A stretch of DNA of 64,000 nt from Diplosphaera chodatii. Its lineage: Eukaryota > Chlorophyta > Trebouxiophyceae > Prasiolales > Stichococcaceae. A program made the position numbers and the translations under genes. The notes below the pieces were generated by a model, which worked only from the letters and a program-made list of their open reading frames with translations, was not told where the DNA came from and made no database searches. The stretch is from assembly GCA_032358165.1 (NCBI GenBank), contig JAALGY010000032.1, positions 1,302,001 to 1,366,000 on the forward strand, given 5' to 3'. Positions 21,998 to 33,059 of this stretch are shown piece by piece. The first letter of the stretch is position 1. Every line of letters begins with the position of its first letter.

Positions 21998-24900
21998 CTA
22001 CCTGCTCTCGCCGCCCACTGACAGGCTGACTTTGACGGTGCCATCATCGCTGTGCGTCAGGCCAAGCGACACGTCACCAGCAGAGGGCGCCTGGGCATCG
22101 TCCGGCGCCTGGGCCTCCTCTGGCGCCTGGCCTTCCTCAGGCGCCTGGGCATCCTCCGGGGCCTGGGCATCCTCCGGCGCATGGGCCTCCTCTGGCGCCT
22201 GGCCTTCCTCGGGCGCCTGACCATCCTCCGGCGCCTGACCCTCCTCCGCTGACGAGGCCGGCGGCGCCCAGGCACCCTGCGCAGCGCCGGCACTGCCATT
22301 CTGTGTGGGTGCGCCGCCAGCCCCGGCAGCACGACCGCTGGCCGCCTCTGCAGGCGTTGGCTCATTGCCGCCGCCGACAAAGGGCTCTGCTGCGGCGGGC
22401 GCTGCGGCGGGCACCGCCTTGGGGGTGGCTGCCCTGTTGCCGCTGTCCTCTGCCTCTGCATTATCGCCCTGCAACCATGCATGGAAGGCATGATAGCGTT
22501 ACCACCCAATCTCAAACACTCAGTCAGAAGTACCAGCACCGGCTGCAGAGACGTCTCCGCACGAACATGGGCAGGACAACAGCGAAGCGAGATTGGGGAC
22601 AAAGCAGGCATAGGCATGCCAACTGGGCACCTCCTCAGGGTTCGCCTGCTTCTCATCGCGCTTCTTCTGGTAGTATGCGAGGCGCTCCTTCACAGCGTCC
22701 ACAGCAGCTGGTACCTGATAGCATCAGCGACGCGAGCTGAGCAACAGGCATACCTTGGATATGGTCTGGTAGGCCAGGGGCACAAATCGGCAGGAGCGCT
22801 CGCCTACCATGTCGGTGAAGAACACACAAAGTTACGCTTCCACCTCAGTTCGCCCCCACCTTGCTGACGGTTGTCGGCGCCTCAATGCTGAGCTTGGCAA
22901 AAGCGCCCATGATGTCCAGGCTGTGGTTGAGGGGCTTCTCTGCAGGGGGCTTGGCTGCGTTCTTCTCGGCCCTGCGCCCCTTCTTGCTCTTCTTCTCCAG
23001 GTTGGCATATGGGTTGTCGTCCTCCACCTAGAATATTTGGGAAAAGCTCAGCAAGTAGATGTTCACAGCACCGGGGGCGAGCCATCGTGACAAAGTGAGT
23101 TGTTGGAATGTGTGCAGTGAATATGATGAGAGCCACATGCTGCAGGGTGGTCGTACCTTCTTCTTCTGGAAGATGGCCATGCCCTGCAGCGGCGTGATGT
23201 CCGCCTTGTCACCACCCGACGCACCCTCCGCCGCCTTGTCGCTCGCCAGGTAGTTGCTCAGGTAGCCCTGCACCTGCTCGCACAGCGTGATCTGCGCGCA
23301 GCGCAGAGCACACCTCAGCACCGGCAGCAGAGAGTCGTCAGCACTGCTGTTGGCTGTGGCTGTGGCTGTGGCTGCAGTTGGACAGCCAACAGCAGCAGGC
23401 AGCATTCTGCAGCTTATGCTTGGAGGCGCAAGGCGCAGCGTCAAGGCTGGGTGCACAGGGGGTGCGCAGAGGGTGCGCAGCCGCTGCCGCGGGCGAACCT
23501 CCTTGTTGAAGGGGTCGCCGGCCAGCTCGGCCTGCCGCGCCTTTCGCTCCTTCTCCCGTTCGGCGCGGATGGCGGCATACTCCTCATCCCGCCGCGCCTG
23601 CACAATGCTTCATCACTCCTGACAGCCCGCTTGCTGCACCAGTCACACACGAGAACACCACGCATTGCCTTGGTACCTTGATGCGCTCGGGTGCTGCGAC
23701 ACGGTGTGGACAAAACCCATTGTGGTTTGGCATGTTCCCAGGGGCGGGTGCGGACCTTGTCTCGGACGCGCTGCTCGCGCCACGCCTGCTCGCCCTGCCA
23801 CCACTGCTCCTGCTTCTCGCGGTACTCCGCCTTCATCTGCTTGATGTTCTCGACCGACAGCCGGATCACCTCCCGCGCGTCATCCCGCTCCTGCAGCCGG
23901 GAAATGGGGCTGCTTTAGTCCATGCTTCAGCGGTCCTGCTGCTGAGCTCCAGAGGCAGAGCTCGAACGACCATGTGCAACCCCAGCAGGCAGACCAGCAG
24001 CCTGCAGAGGTCGTCCGATCAAGCAGCGATGCGGCCAAGTGGGCAAGGGTTCAAGCAAGCTGGGCTGCATGCCTGCTGGAGCTTGGGGATGTCCACGTTG
24101 CGGGCGTCCTCCTTGGCGCGGATGTCGGACAGCTGCTTGCGCAGGCGCTCCTCCTGCGCCTTGATGCCCGACAGCTGCTCGTCCAGCGCCTTGAGCCGCT
24201 CCACGATGGTCCCGCACTCGTCGGCGCCGCTCAGCCGGTCCAGCTTCTCAGCGTACGCCGCCACGCCGGCCTGCGTGCATGATGACAGCGCAGAATGACT
24301 GCCACAATGGGGTGACGTCAAGTACCTGCCTTCCACAGCGCCTTCTGCTTTGGCGCATACCGCAACATGCTGCAGCACTCGGCTGCAGCGCTGTGGGAGT
24401 GGGGCTCACCCGCGAGGCTCGCAGCTTCTTGATGTCGTCCAGCACCTTCTTCTCCTCGGTCAGCGGCATGCTGGTGTGCTGCAGCCGCTGCTCCAGGCGC
24501 GCCATCTGCTCATCGATCTTCTCGACGGTGGTGTACTCCATCTTGCCCTTCATGCCGCGCACCTGCGTGCGCAGCGCCTCCCGCGCCTTGCTTGCGCTGT
24601 CCAGCTCCGCTCGGACTGCCTGCTTCTGTGCCTGAAAGGAGCACACAACAGCAGTTGAATGCATGGGGACGCATGCGGGTGCGCTCGGTGATATCGCCTT
24701 CACAGCAGCCCTTGCAGGCTGCAGCGCATGTCAGAGGCGCTGCTCGCTCGACAGGACCCAACGATCCTGTCAGCGGCAGCATGTCAACAGCAGCACCTGA
24801 TCAAAGCAACATGCTTGTGAGCCAGATGGTGGTGTGCAGCAGCATGTCCGCTTGCACGGCAGGCGTACGCAACATGTTCTCCCTTTATCGTGAGAGCGTG

Positions 24901-25336
24901 GAAAGCCATTGCGACTGCATAAGCGGCTTGGGGCGCGGCGCGTGGCGGGATACGCAGTCGTGATCCGTGACCAACGCGTGTCGGCATAATGCTGGGAACA
25001 GCCGCATTCACCGCAGCAATGACGAGGAGGCATTGAAGGGCGCACCAGAACTTGCTGGAACTGTGTTCGCAGCTCCTGCAGCTGGTTCCGGATGCCCTGC
25101 GACTCGGAGTCGTTCGCCCGGCGCCTGTTACGGCCATCCAGCTCGCTCCTGATTGACTCGACGCGCTGCTTCTGCGCCGTGATCGTCGCTTCGAGGCTCT
25201 CGACCTTGGCCCTGAGCTCTGCCTGATCCGGCCGCTGGGTTCTCTTCACGAATGGCTTCTTTTCCTCCGTCTTCTGCTCCGCACCAGCATCATTCTCCTC
25301 GACTGCCGGAGCCTGCGGCTCTTCGTCGGCCGTCAT
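21998..25336 (-). CDS. BFR1-like coiled-coil RNA/polysome-associated protein
   Basis: Nine minus-strand exons: 25336-25052, 24631-24410, 24270-24073, 23890-23756, 23597-23499, 23291 to about 23158, 23027-22860, 22714-22631 and 22468-21998, about 598 residues. The start MTADEEPQAPAVEEND is followed by a long charged coiled coil. The block KGKMEYTTVEKIDEQMARLE then EEKKVLDDIKKL is the signature of yeast Bfr1 and its relatives, which associate with mRNPs and ribosomes at the ER. A basic QKKRDEKQ region follows. The last exon is low-complexity and contains nine hexapeptide repeats. The third intron appears to use a GC donor (CAGCAG|gcatgc). Ordinary coiled-coil similarity is a risk, but the 'MEYTTVEKID' block is specific. 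It shares a divergent promoter with PP2C. Confidence 0.75.
22085..22246 (-). repeat. Coding tandem repeat, 18 bp x 9 (hexapeptide [ED][ED][GA]QAP)
   Basis: In the last BFR1-like exon nine 18-bp units encode variants of EEGQAP/EDAQAP, with one EEAHAP unit. The length is an exact multiple of three, so unit gain or loss keeps the frame. Units differ mostly by single bases, which suggests slippage or unequal exchange followed by drift. Confidence 0.9.
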
Positions 25337-25729
25337 GCTGGCGCACTGCCCGGCTGCCACTCGGCAACGAAGCAGCCGCAGTTATACTTGAGAGGCTAAA
25401 AGCAGTGGAAGCGCAACCTCGCGATGGCAAAGGTAACTGCATCCAACCTCCCAAAGCATTTTGTCGGTGACAAATGTGAATTCGCTGCGGGATGGCCAAA
25501 TCAGGGTGCGGGGTGCAGAACCCCTCGAGAGCGGCCAATGCCATGTGACAAACATGCCTTGCAACGCCAGCTACGCAGCGAATGTGCGCGCACATTTGGT
25601 CCTTCTGTCAGACGCTGCGTAGTGCTGGCACGGCGTGATTGTCACTGTTGCCAAGTCCCTGGGTGCCGGCCAGCCTGGTCCCTCACGGGTGGCTAGGGCG
25701 TCGCCTCGGGGCCAGATCGGCCCTGCAAC
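25337..25729. promoter_or_regulatory. Bidirectional promoter region (BFR1-like / PP2C)
   Basis: Only 393 bp separate the two divergent start codons, so both promoters must lie here. No TATA box or named element is clear. Inference from spacing only. Confidence 0.45.
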
Positions 25730-28700
25730 ATGGTCACCGAAGGGAGCGGTGGCGCAGCACCAGTCGTGACGTACAGCTACCAGCAGTCGGTGCTAAAAGA
25801 GGAGGTGACACTCTTTGTGCATGTTGCATCCCCAGCACTTGTTGCAATGCCCATCTCCTTGGCGGCAGGCTTGCGGCAAGCTCATGTGTATGCATTCGAA
25901 ATGCTGCATCACAACAGATGCAACTCACTGCGCGGTCCGTGCGCGCATACCCGACTTGACTACTGTTCAGGGTTCGTGCTCCTGCTGGCTGTGAACAGAC
26001 TGCTGTTTCTGCTCCAAGCAGGACGTCCTACTGGTTAACCCAACCCAGGCATATCCAGCGGAGAAGAGCGTCGACGCCTCCAGCAGCTTGCGCAGCACGG
26101 AGCTCAATGGGTTTGCCTACCACTCGCTGGACATGCGCTCTGGCAGCGAAGACAGCCCTGCGGAGAGGTAGGGGTCCCCCAAGCGTCGCAACACGCTGGT
26201 GCCTGTGTTCCTGCAGGGTTGTTGCTTGTGCGCCGCATGCTGCAAAGGGAGCTGCACAGCGTGAGAACAGGGCACACGCCCCTGCAGGCCGGCCAACTGC
26301 GGCCTGTTCGTCGTGTGCGATGGCCACAATGGTGTGGCCGCAGCACAGTACGTGGCAGACCAGCTGCCGGCGTACTTGGATGACCTGCTGCCGCTCGGCG
26401 AGCCGCCGCACGAGGCAGATGCAAAGGCCTTCCTCACCTGGCGGCAGGGCGTGCAGCGGGCGCTCACCATCTCGCTTGCGCTGCTGCACCGCGCATTTGC
26501 TGGGCAGGGCATGCTCGCCGGCTGCACGGTCACCATCGTGCTGCAGGTGCGTCAACCGTTTGGTAGTGCGTGCTGCCGTGAACCGTGCCAGACTCTGCAC
26601 CGTCCACTCTTTCAGCAGTTCGGCAAAACCATCTGGCATGTGGCCCAGCTCGACATTGCGTGTGCCTCTGCCGCTCGCAGCATGGCTGGCTGCTGACGTG
26701 CGCCAACCTGGGCGACTCGCGTGCCATCGTGGACACGGGCCGCGAGGTGACCGTGCTGACGGACGACCACCGGGTCGCCACGCACCGGCTGGAGCGCAGG
26801 CGCCTGGAAGCGAGGGGCGCCACAATTGCGCCCGTCGACATCAACGGTGAGGACTGTGCATTGCAGTCGAGCAGGTGGTGCCATGGTACAGCAGTTTTCA
26901 GGAAGGCCATCGCCAAGCGGCTACATCCTTACAGGCTTGCCTCTGCATGGCACACCGTGTTGAGACTACTGAAGCACTTGCCGGTTGAACAGGCGGGGGG
27001 CCAGCGCAGGGGAAAGGGGCCATCGGCGTGGGGCCAATGCGGCTCTGGCCTGGCGGCCTGTGTCTGTCCCGGGCCATTGGCGATTTCGACGTGGGGGAGT
27101 CTGTGCTGTCGCTGCCATACATCAGCCAGGTTGGACGGGCAGAGCCCTGCCGATTGCTGCGACTTCCAATGCTGGTGGAGCAGCAGCGCTGTCTGACGAT
27201 GTCAACTATGTAGTGCAACTGCAGTTTAAATCAACAGCGGTTGCACTGGGCCACTTTGATGCACCACATACACGTGTTCTACAGGTGCGGGTGCCGCCAG
27301 AAGGCGCTCGGTTGCTGGTGGCATCAGATGGAGTCTGGGATGCCTTCGAAAAGACGTCTCGCGTCGCAAACATCGCCCGCTCAGCATCCACGCAGGTCAT
27401 ACACTGCGCTCCTGGCCAGGGCAGGATGCCGCTGAGCGTTCAACGCATCTGACTGTTATCAACCCCATGCTTCCGCGGTCTGCAGGGCAAACTGACCTGT
27501 GCTGCGCACCTGCAATGCAGTCAGCGCCCCAGAAGGTCATCACCTCGATCATGAATGTGCACGAGGGCATCAAGGATGACACCTCGCTGGTGATCGTGGA
27601 CCTCCTGCCGCCCGGCAAGATGTTCTCGGAGTGCACCCGCTCCTTTGGAGGCAGCATGAGCTGCAGCTGCATGTGCGCGCCTTCTCATCTGCTGCGTCCA
27701 ACGGCTGCAAGACCACTATCAACATTTGGACTGTACCCACACAAGGAGTGATGACTTCACAGGCTCCATGTCTGCAGGGCAGGTGGCTGCTCAACAAATG
27801 TCATGCGCTGTGGCCACTGCTGACAGATCTTTCCTACTGCAGGGGATCCAGCGCGAGCCGGGACCCTGAGGCCGCGCCGCCGCAGGTGGACATCCTGGAG
27901 CGCGTCGACGTCGCCCAGCTGGCTGGCCTGATGCCGGATGCGCCCAATGCCCTGCCCGCCTGGTTCAGCGGCGAGCTGCAGGAGGAGCTGATAGACACCA
28001 TGGTGAGGGCCGGCCTTGAGGTGCTCCGGCGCTCGATGCTGCGGGTGCTTTCAGCAGCGAACCGCAGTGATTTGGTCTGTGGTCACCCTCCAGTAGTGCA
28101 GCTTCAGCGTTGTGTAGCCATGTGTGCTGGCTGCGCTGGTGACCTTGTGGTGCGAACATGCTGCGCTCTGATCCCGGACTGCGCACCGACGCTTGCCTGT
28201 GCTCCACCTGTGCAGCAACAAGCCATGGACATCTGGGAGCAGGCGAGCGGGCTGCGGCGCAAGGGCAAGGTGCCAAGCATTGCTGACTTTGAGAAGCTGC
28301 TGGTCACAGCCAAGCTGCAGAAGGCCAGCGTCGCAGCCATTGCCGCCAAGGTTTCGCCCGAGGACATGTCAGTCAGGTGGGCAACGACGCAGCTCAAGGG
28401 CACAGACCAGCAACAGTGCTGCAGCGGGCTGGTTCTGTGCCGTGCATGTAGGATGTGCAGGCAGGGGCGGCAGACTGCCAGACAGTGCCAGGCTGCCTTT
28501 GAATGTCTGTGCTGCCATTCAGGATGGGCGGCAATGCACAGGGGCTGCCAAAGCGCACTGCTGCGCTGTTCGGTCCAGAGTCGGACACGAGCAGCTCGGG
28601 CGCCGACGCCAACCCGTCGGTGCGCTTCGGCAACGCCGTGGCAGCCTCTGCAGAGGAGTTTGGCGAGCGCTTCGGGCATTATGGCAGGCAAGTGTTTGCC

Positions 28701-30102
28701 TGCTCAAATATCACCTTTAGGGCCGCTGCGTGGTTTGCCGACATTCAGTGGCATAGTTGTTGCTTGCCTACCAAGATGTTGCATCAGGCTGGTGATTCTG
28801 GATGTACCAAAGTGTACCAAGATTACTGGTTGGTACTATCACAGGCAGCCGCACCAAAGTCCGGATCCTGGACTTCCACAGTATGGGCGGGGCATCGGCA
28901 CAATAAGCGATGTCGAGCTTAAGCGGGGTGACTGCCTCGCACCACTCCGTGGCTTCAATACCCAGCTCCTCATCTTGCGTTGATTCGCAAAAGCATCTGC
29001 AGTATTGTCAGGGGCTGTGTGCTCAGCAGCATGAAGCTCCCCCTTGCATGGTGTGCAGAGTCTGCAGAGGGGCGGGCGGCATACATGGACGACAGGGCCT
29101 TCAACCCGCACCTCATGAAAACCATGCCGCGGCCTGCTGCAAAGCCCAAGCCGCACGCGCGCGGCGACGACTTCTCCGTGCGCGCTGGTCACGAGAACGA
29201 GCAGGTGTACAGGACGCCAGCGCCTGGCACCTCTGGTGAGCATTGCCCTGCTTGTCAACGTAACCTGTAGTCATCGACAACGTCGGAAGCAGGACCAGGT
29301 TTCTGTTATGTAGCCAGCTGCTGGTGTCCTGAGCTGCATGGTGCACATGATGCAGCCAGCCCGTGCATGGGCTCAATTGCATCGTGCACTGGGGCTTCAG
29401 CAGGGTCTGCTGCCTGCAGGCGGCGGCCAGACCAACTACAGCGTCAGGCAGGGCGAGGCCAAGCCCATTGTCAACCCAGATGTACTGAAGACCTTCCAGG
29501 GCAGCTCGGTCCCAGGTGATACTGTCCCCTGCTCTGCTGCTGCTTATGCTGCTTGGGTTGCTGCCTTGAGCTGCCAGATGGAGATGGATTGCCCCTTTTC
29601 TGGTGGCGTGTGGCTGTGCAATTGATGAGAGTCGTTGCAGCTGCAGCTTTGCCACAACGGCCCAGCCTGCTGCGCCAGAGCATGGAGAGCCTGCGTCGCC
29701 TATCCGCCAGTGGGCGGAAAGGCAGCGGAGACTCAATGGATGCTGCAGTCGGCTTCGCATCTGGCTATCGGTCAGGTGCGGGCGTCATGGAAACTGGGCA
29801 GTCATTCTGAGTACTGATGCTGCCAATGCCCGTTTCTCTAGAGCAGCACTTTGTACACCACTGTTCAAATTGCAGGCGACTCCGACCCCTCAGCGGGCAA
29901 GCACTCCAGGGAAGGCTCCTTTGGAAGGCACCGGCGGTTGCCAATGACGGAGCTGCAATCGGGCATGCCGCCGTCTGCTCTGCGCACTGGCTCCAGCCGC
30001 GGCGATGGCGAGCGAGTGCACGGCGGCAAGGCCGTCAAGTCTGTGGCTTTCAGCGACTCTGCGCGCGAGCCTAGTCCGCTGGGGGAGGTTGCTGAGGGTT
30101 GA
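25730..30102 (+). CDS. PP2C-type protein phosphatase with long C-terminal extension
   Basis: Exons include 25730-25804, 26022-26167, 26288-26546, 26681-26846, 27005-27129, 27285-27395, 27521-27672, 27843-28002, 28216-28376, then about 28525-28691 and 29045-29235, and finally 29420-29515, 29647-29775 and 29876-30102. The PP2C metal-binding and core motifs are intact: VCDGHNG (Asp85), ANLGDSRA (170-175), LTDDHR, LSRAIGDFD, ASDGVWD (270-276) and IKDDTSLV (Asp313/314). It should be a Mg/Mn-dependent Ser/Thr phosphatase. After the catalytic domain come about 300 residues rich in Ser, Arg and Pro (for example SLRRLSASGRKGSGD), likely phosphorylated or docking sequence. The junction between 28.7 and 29.05 kb did not close in phase; a GC donor (AG|gcaagt at 28689) is one option. 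ATG at 25730 is the first in frame. Confidence 0.88.
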
Positions 30103-30571
30103 ATGCCTCGACACTGTGTGCCATCGCAAGGACGCGCAGATCCATGAATGCAGGTGCCACGCCCTATGAGCGAGCTAGTTCAGGATTTTGCAGTTGCAAC
30201 GTCAACGTACGTGTAGGCCAGCCGGCAGATGTGTTGTTTTGTCCGCAGTTGATGTCACCGCATGGTTTGTGCACGCAGTCGCTTATTCATGGGGCTGATT
30301 TGGGACTGCCTACCTGCTGACTGCCACCGCAGCGTTGCATACACATGGGCTTTCGTTTGTGTGCGACGCGCTCTTGGGTCAACCTTCTGATAGCTAAGTG
30401 GCGTAGCTTACTCTCCATCTGCTAAAGCACGTTCTGCCTGCCCTGTGCTGGCGCCAGGGTGGAGTGTCGGTGGAATTGACGGTGCTGTCCAGTGCATGTT
30501 TTGCGAGACGGGGTCGCACTTCGACCAACTTCACCTTGCGATAGGACGCTGTCAATGCATCATCAGTAGAC
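30103..30571. other. Intergenic spacer, tandem genes
   Basis: This 469-bp gap holds the 3' flank of PP2C and the promoter of the At4g37920-like gene. No other feature is seen. Confidence 0.5.
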
Positions 30572-32793
30572 ATGCTGTCAGGACAGCTAGCTGGAGGTCG
30601 GCTGCCGGTTCACAAGCAGGTTGACTGCCATGCGTTGAATGCCCGCCGATGCAGCGAGCTGCACGCGAGCCCGTCTGGCCGGCATCACCTGCCCGTGACA
30701 GCAAGCAGATGTGGAGACAGGCATTCGCAAGGTGATGTTTGCAGCATGCAAGCCTGGGGTTTAGTATACGCGCAACATGCAGACAAGCAGCCCCCGCTCA
30801 ACTTGCAAGTCATGTCAACATTGCAGGGCAAACGGTGCTCCATGCCGCGCGGAACACCGTCCACGCTGCAGCTGTCGCATCTGGCGAAGCTGACACCCGA
30901 CCGCCCATCAGCCGCACGCAGCAGCAGTCTCCCACGGAGGTGGCGGACAAGCTGATCACAGTGTTTCGGCAGCGGAATCAGACAGATTGGCGCAAGCTCA
31001 TCGCCTTCAGCAAGCAGTGGTCAAGCCTTGCAGCGGTGGTGTTCGACAGGTGGTCGCATTGCATCGTCTGATCAGCTGGAGCGTCTCATGAGGCCGGCAA
31101 TGAATACACCAATTGTTGCAGCCTATCATGTGGCAATGCATGCGCATGCAGGATAGATGACCGCAGCAAACAGCACGAGGACCCTGCAGAGCAGCTGGAG
31201 CTGCGGAAGCTACGAAGGAAGCTTTCACAGGTGCAGCAAAAGCTACTTCTCTAGACCCGTGGCATGCACCTGTGCGCACGGTGTGCACCGAGCGGCTCCT
31301 GTCCTGTATACGAGTCGATGGTCACGCTGGCAGGTGCACGAGGAGCTGCAGGGATACGATGAGCTCATAGCCAAGTTCCAGGAGTCTCCTGTGGCCGACT
31401 GGGAGAGCATTGTCAGCGCCCGCCGGGCGGACCTGGGCACCGAGTTTTTCGGCCACCTCAACTGCCGCGTGCAGGCGCTGCATGTGCGCGACCTCCGGCA
31501 TGCTGCTCAGCTATGACTGCAGCATGTCACTGCTGCAGCAGCACCCTTTAGCACCAGCCGCCCATGTTCACGGCCATCTGTGCAGCTGGCGCGCGAGGAT
31601 GTGCAGGCAGCGATGGGGCCCCAGATGGTAGTGATGAGTCTATCGTCGATGTGCAGCAAGAACCAGAGGAGCAGGACAAGCTCTCGACGATGGCAGTACA
31701 GCTGGTGACACTGGTGGAGGTCATGGACAAGGTGGTCGCCGATCAGGAGGCGATGGACACAGCCGCCCAGCAGTTTGACGAGTTGCTCCAGGTGACGCGC
31801 ACCGGCTTCATGCGCAAACATGCCACCATATGCAAGCAGGGATCCGTGCACAGCTGACCTGCAGCAAGTGTGCCTCATCGTCATGCTGCCGCTGTGGACG
31901 TTGCCAGTGCGCAGTGCATGGCAGCTCTGCCGCCAAATCGTCCACTGCAAGCAGGCGGTGGGTGCCCTTGCTGCAGGTCAACAGCATAGAGGACGCTGAC
32001 CGGCGGATTGACGATCTGGCGTCGAGCGGGCAGCTGTCCCCCGCGCTGCTGCTGACGATGGCCAAGGCGTACGCTGGAGCCCGCGACAGCAGCATGACGC
32101 GCGAGGAGGTCAAGGACATCATGGCCCACCTGTACTTCAAGGCGCGCGGCAGTCAGACACCGGTGTCAGTGACATGACGTCAGGCGGCCACGGGGCGCAG
32201 CGGCCAGCTGTGGCGCTGCTTCTTTGTTCAAATGGTGTGCATGTGGCTGTGGTGCGCAGCCATCTGTGCCGCGAGGCGGTGAGCATGCAGGGTGCCAATG
32301 CGCAGGACCAAGCTGCTGTTGTGGGGCGCAGGCCAAGGAGTCTTTTGCCGCTGACCAGCCCCCAGAGGTGCGCATCCTGAAGCACCTGCTGACGTTCGAG
32401 GACCCGGTGGACCTGCGCTCCGCGCTGCAGCAGGCGTTCACGCCCTCCGACGCCCCCAGCGTGCTGTCCGCCGGCCCCGAAGACCTGCTGTCCACGTGCG
32501 CCCCTCCGCCCTTGCAGCCCAGGCAGCAGGCTGCCGGCGTCAAGCACGTCATGCAGAGGAGGGTGCGTACATGCATGTTCACCCGCTGTCTGCACTGGGT
32601 GCATCCTGTGACCTGTGCATGCTGCCGCAGGAAGCCTGTGCTGCTGGAGGCAACCATCGACGCGGTGCTCAAGGCGTACGATGCCCAGGTTGGCCGTGCT
32701 GGCATGACTGGGGATGCTGCGGCGCTCATGACACCAGAGGTCATAGAACGCATGCGCAAACTGCTGACAATGCTACGCAAGGAGTTCTTGTGA
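30572..32793 (+). CDS. At4g37920-like conserved plastid protein
   Basis: Exons 30572-30731, 30827-31049, 31152-31230, 31334 to about 31480, about 31596-31791, 31977-32162, 32332-32562 and about 32633-32793 (TGA). The first exon (MLSGQLAGGRLPVHKQVDC) is basic and Ser/Ala-rich, as expected of a chloroplast transit peptide, and joins exon 2 in phase 1. Blocks matching the land-plant family named for Arabidopsis At4g37920 appear in order: TDWRKLIAFSKQW, RRADLGTEFFGHLN, IDDLASSGQLSPALLL, MTREEVKDIMAHLYFKA, PPEVRILKHLLTFEDP, ALQQAFTPSD and a final IERMRKLLTMLRKEFL. The family is conserved in plants and algae and annotated as chloroplastic, but I know of no established biochemical role. The protein is all-helical. 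Two internal exon borders are approximate. Confidence 0.85.
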
Positions 32794-32998
32794 CATCCAG
32801 TTTGTTGCTGCACCGTGGATATCTGCATGGCATCACTTGTAGACCACTTGCATGTTAAACCATGGTTGAGGGGCTCTGAGCCAATCTCGAGCCGCACTCC
32901 AGTACATGAGCCAGACCAGAGCAGCATACAGTACCAGAAAGCTGAGGAGCTCTGAAAATCTGACAAGCCTGAAGCAGAAGGAGCAATCCGATGTGTTC

Positions 32999-33050
32999 TG
33001 AGGTCTGAGGGTCACCGATATACTGAGGTCTGCTGAGAGTCACCGACATA
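32999..33050. repeat. Two-copy tandem repeat (25 and 28 bp) in intergenic spacer
   Basis: Two units begin CTGAGGTCTG and end GTCACCGAYATA; the second has a 3-bp insertion. They sit just past the stop of the DHRS12-like gene. Confidence 0.7.
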
Positions 33051-33059
33051 CAGGGCAAG

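Noticed and set aside
22303..22740. Plus-strand Arg/Pro-rich open frame over the BFR1-like tail
   Set aside because: By-product of the repetitive GC-rich exon on the other strand; composition is not protein-like.
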